Positions 63,858-64,000 of a stretch of DNA of 64,000 nt are shown here, one piece after another. A program made the position numbers and the translations under genes. How positions within the stretch are numbered: the stretch's first letter is position 1; each line of letters begins with the position of its first letter. The stretch spans positions 1,489,501-1,553,500 of the forward strand of contig NZ_CP146609.1 in assembly GCF_037094465.1 (NCBI RefSeq), in the 5' to 3' direction. The notes beneath the pieces were generated by a model. It was not told where the DNA came from. It was given only the letters and a program-made list of their open reading frames with translations, and did not search any database. This DNA comes from Pseudodesulfovibrio sp. 5S69. GTDB lineage: Bacteria > Desulfobacterota > Desulfovibrionia > Desulfovibrionales > Desulfovibrionaceae.

Positions 63858-64000
63858 ATGGACAGAAGGAAATTTCTCAAGCTCGCCTGTGCCGGGGTGC
63901 CCGCCCTGGGCGCGCTCTCGGCCACAACGGTCCGCGCCGGGGGCGGCCATCCCCGGTACGCCATGGTCATCGACCTGCGGCGGTGCGTGGGCTGCCACTC
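63858..64000 (+). CDS. Tat-exported ferredoxin-type protein (truncated by window end)
   Basis: The 47 visible residues start MDRRKFLKLACAG, a Tat signal (RRKFLK), then read YAMVIDLRRCVGCH, the first half of a [4Fe-4S] CxxC cluster, very like the start of the ferredoxin at 37664. CGGAGG precedes ATG 63858. It probably opens another quinone-linked periplasmic redox operon (NrfC/TtrB/DsrO-type), perhaps regulated by the adjacent two-component pair. Confidence 0.85.
   Translation, partial: MDRRKFLKLACAGVPALGALSATTVRAGGGHPRYAMVIDLRRCVGCH

Overview
The window (about 65% GC) looks like chromosome of a Desulfovibrionaceae-type sulfate reducer (Desulfovibrio/Pseudodesulfovibrio-like). The signs are a selenocysteine formate dehydrogenase with FdhE and FdhD, abundant Tat-exported iron-sulfur and molybdo proteins, a 13-haem periplasmic cytochrome with an NrfD-type quinone module, and many sigma-54 and LuxR-type regulators. 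Genus is inferred from gene content only.

Layout. (1) 1-5784, minus strand: formate dehydrogenase block, with fdhA (UGA = Sec, running off the left edge), a small leader ORF, an IS1595-like DDE protein coupled to fdhE, then fdhD. Two intergenic regions here share the same spaced palindrome. (2) 6254-11135, minus: TetR-MFP-RND efflux operon with a palindrome over its -35 box. (3) 11323-18472, minus: potABCD polyamine ABC transporter, preceded by an acyltransferase, a SET-domain protein, an acidic small protein, a GNAT and two small proteins. (4) 18743-20143: sigma-54 response regulator. (5) 20144-20665: hairpin-rich intergenic stretch carrying one copy of a dispersed structured repeat. (6) 20666-29365, minus: four-gene glycogen operon (debranching enzyme, GT4, GH57, and a glycogen synthase-phosphorylase fusion). 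(7) 29579-37271, minus: hybrid histidine kinase with a fused solute-binding sensor, and a second RND/MFP pump. (8) 37664-41905, plus: FNR-box-preceded operon of a Tat ferredoxin, an NrfD/HybB quinone protein and a 13-haem cytochrome (c3-like domain fused to an octahaem tetrathionate-reductase-type domain). (9) 42262-45862: chemoreceptor, small exported protein, and a PAS-LuxR regulator. (10) 45987-50207, plus: TorD chaperone plus a DmsABC-like molybdoenzyme. (11) 50343-57884: divergent AcoR and an acetoin/2-oxoacid dehydrogenase operon (E2, Lin0512, E1 alpha, E1 beta, AcoX, DUF6506) with a textbook sigma-54 promoter and upstream palindromes. (12) 57885-60104: second copy of the dispersed repeat, thioesterase, CMD protein and lipoate ligase. 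(13) 60264-64000: metallo-beta-lactamase-fold protein, NarX/NarL-like two-component pair, and the start of another Tat ferredoxin.

How they fit together: formate oxidation and two anaerobic respiratory modules feed or drain the periplasmic/quinone electron pool. Acetoin-type oxidation provides carbon electrons, with lipoate ligase nearby for the E2 lipoyl group. Glycogen is the carbon store. Several promoters carry recognisable operators (FNR-type box, sigma-54 -24/-12 with UAS palindromes, TetR palindrome, TACCCAT heptamers), so regulation is unusually legible in this segment.
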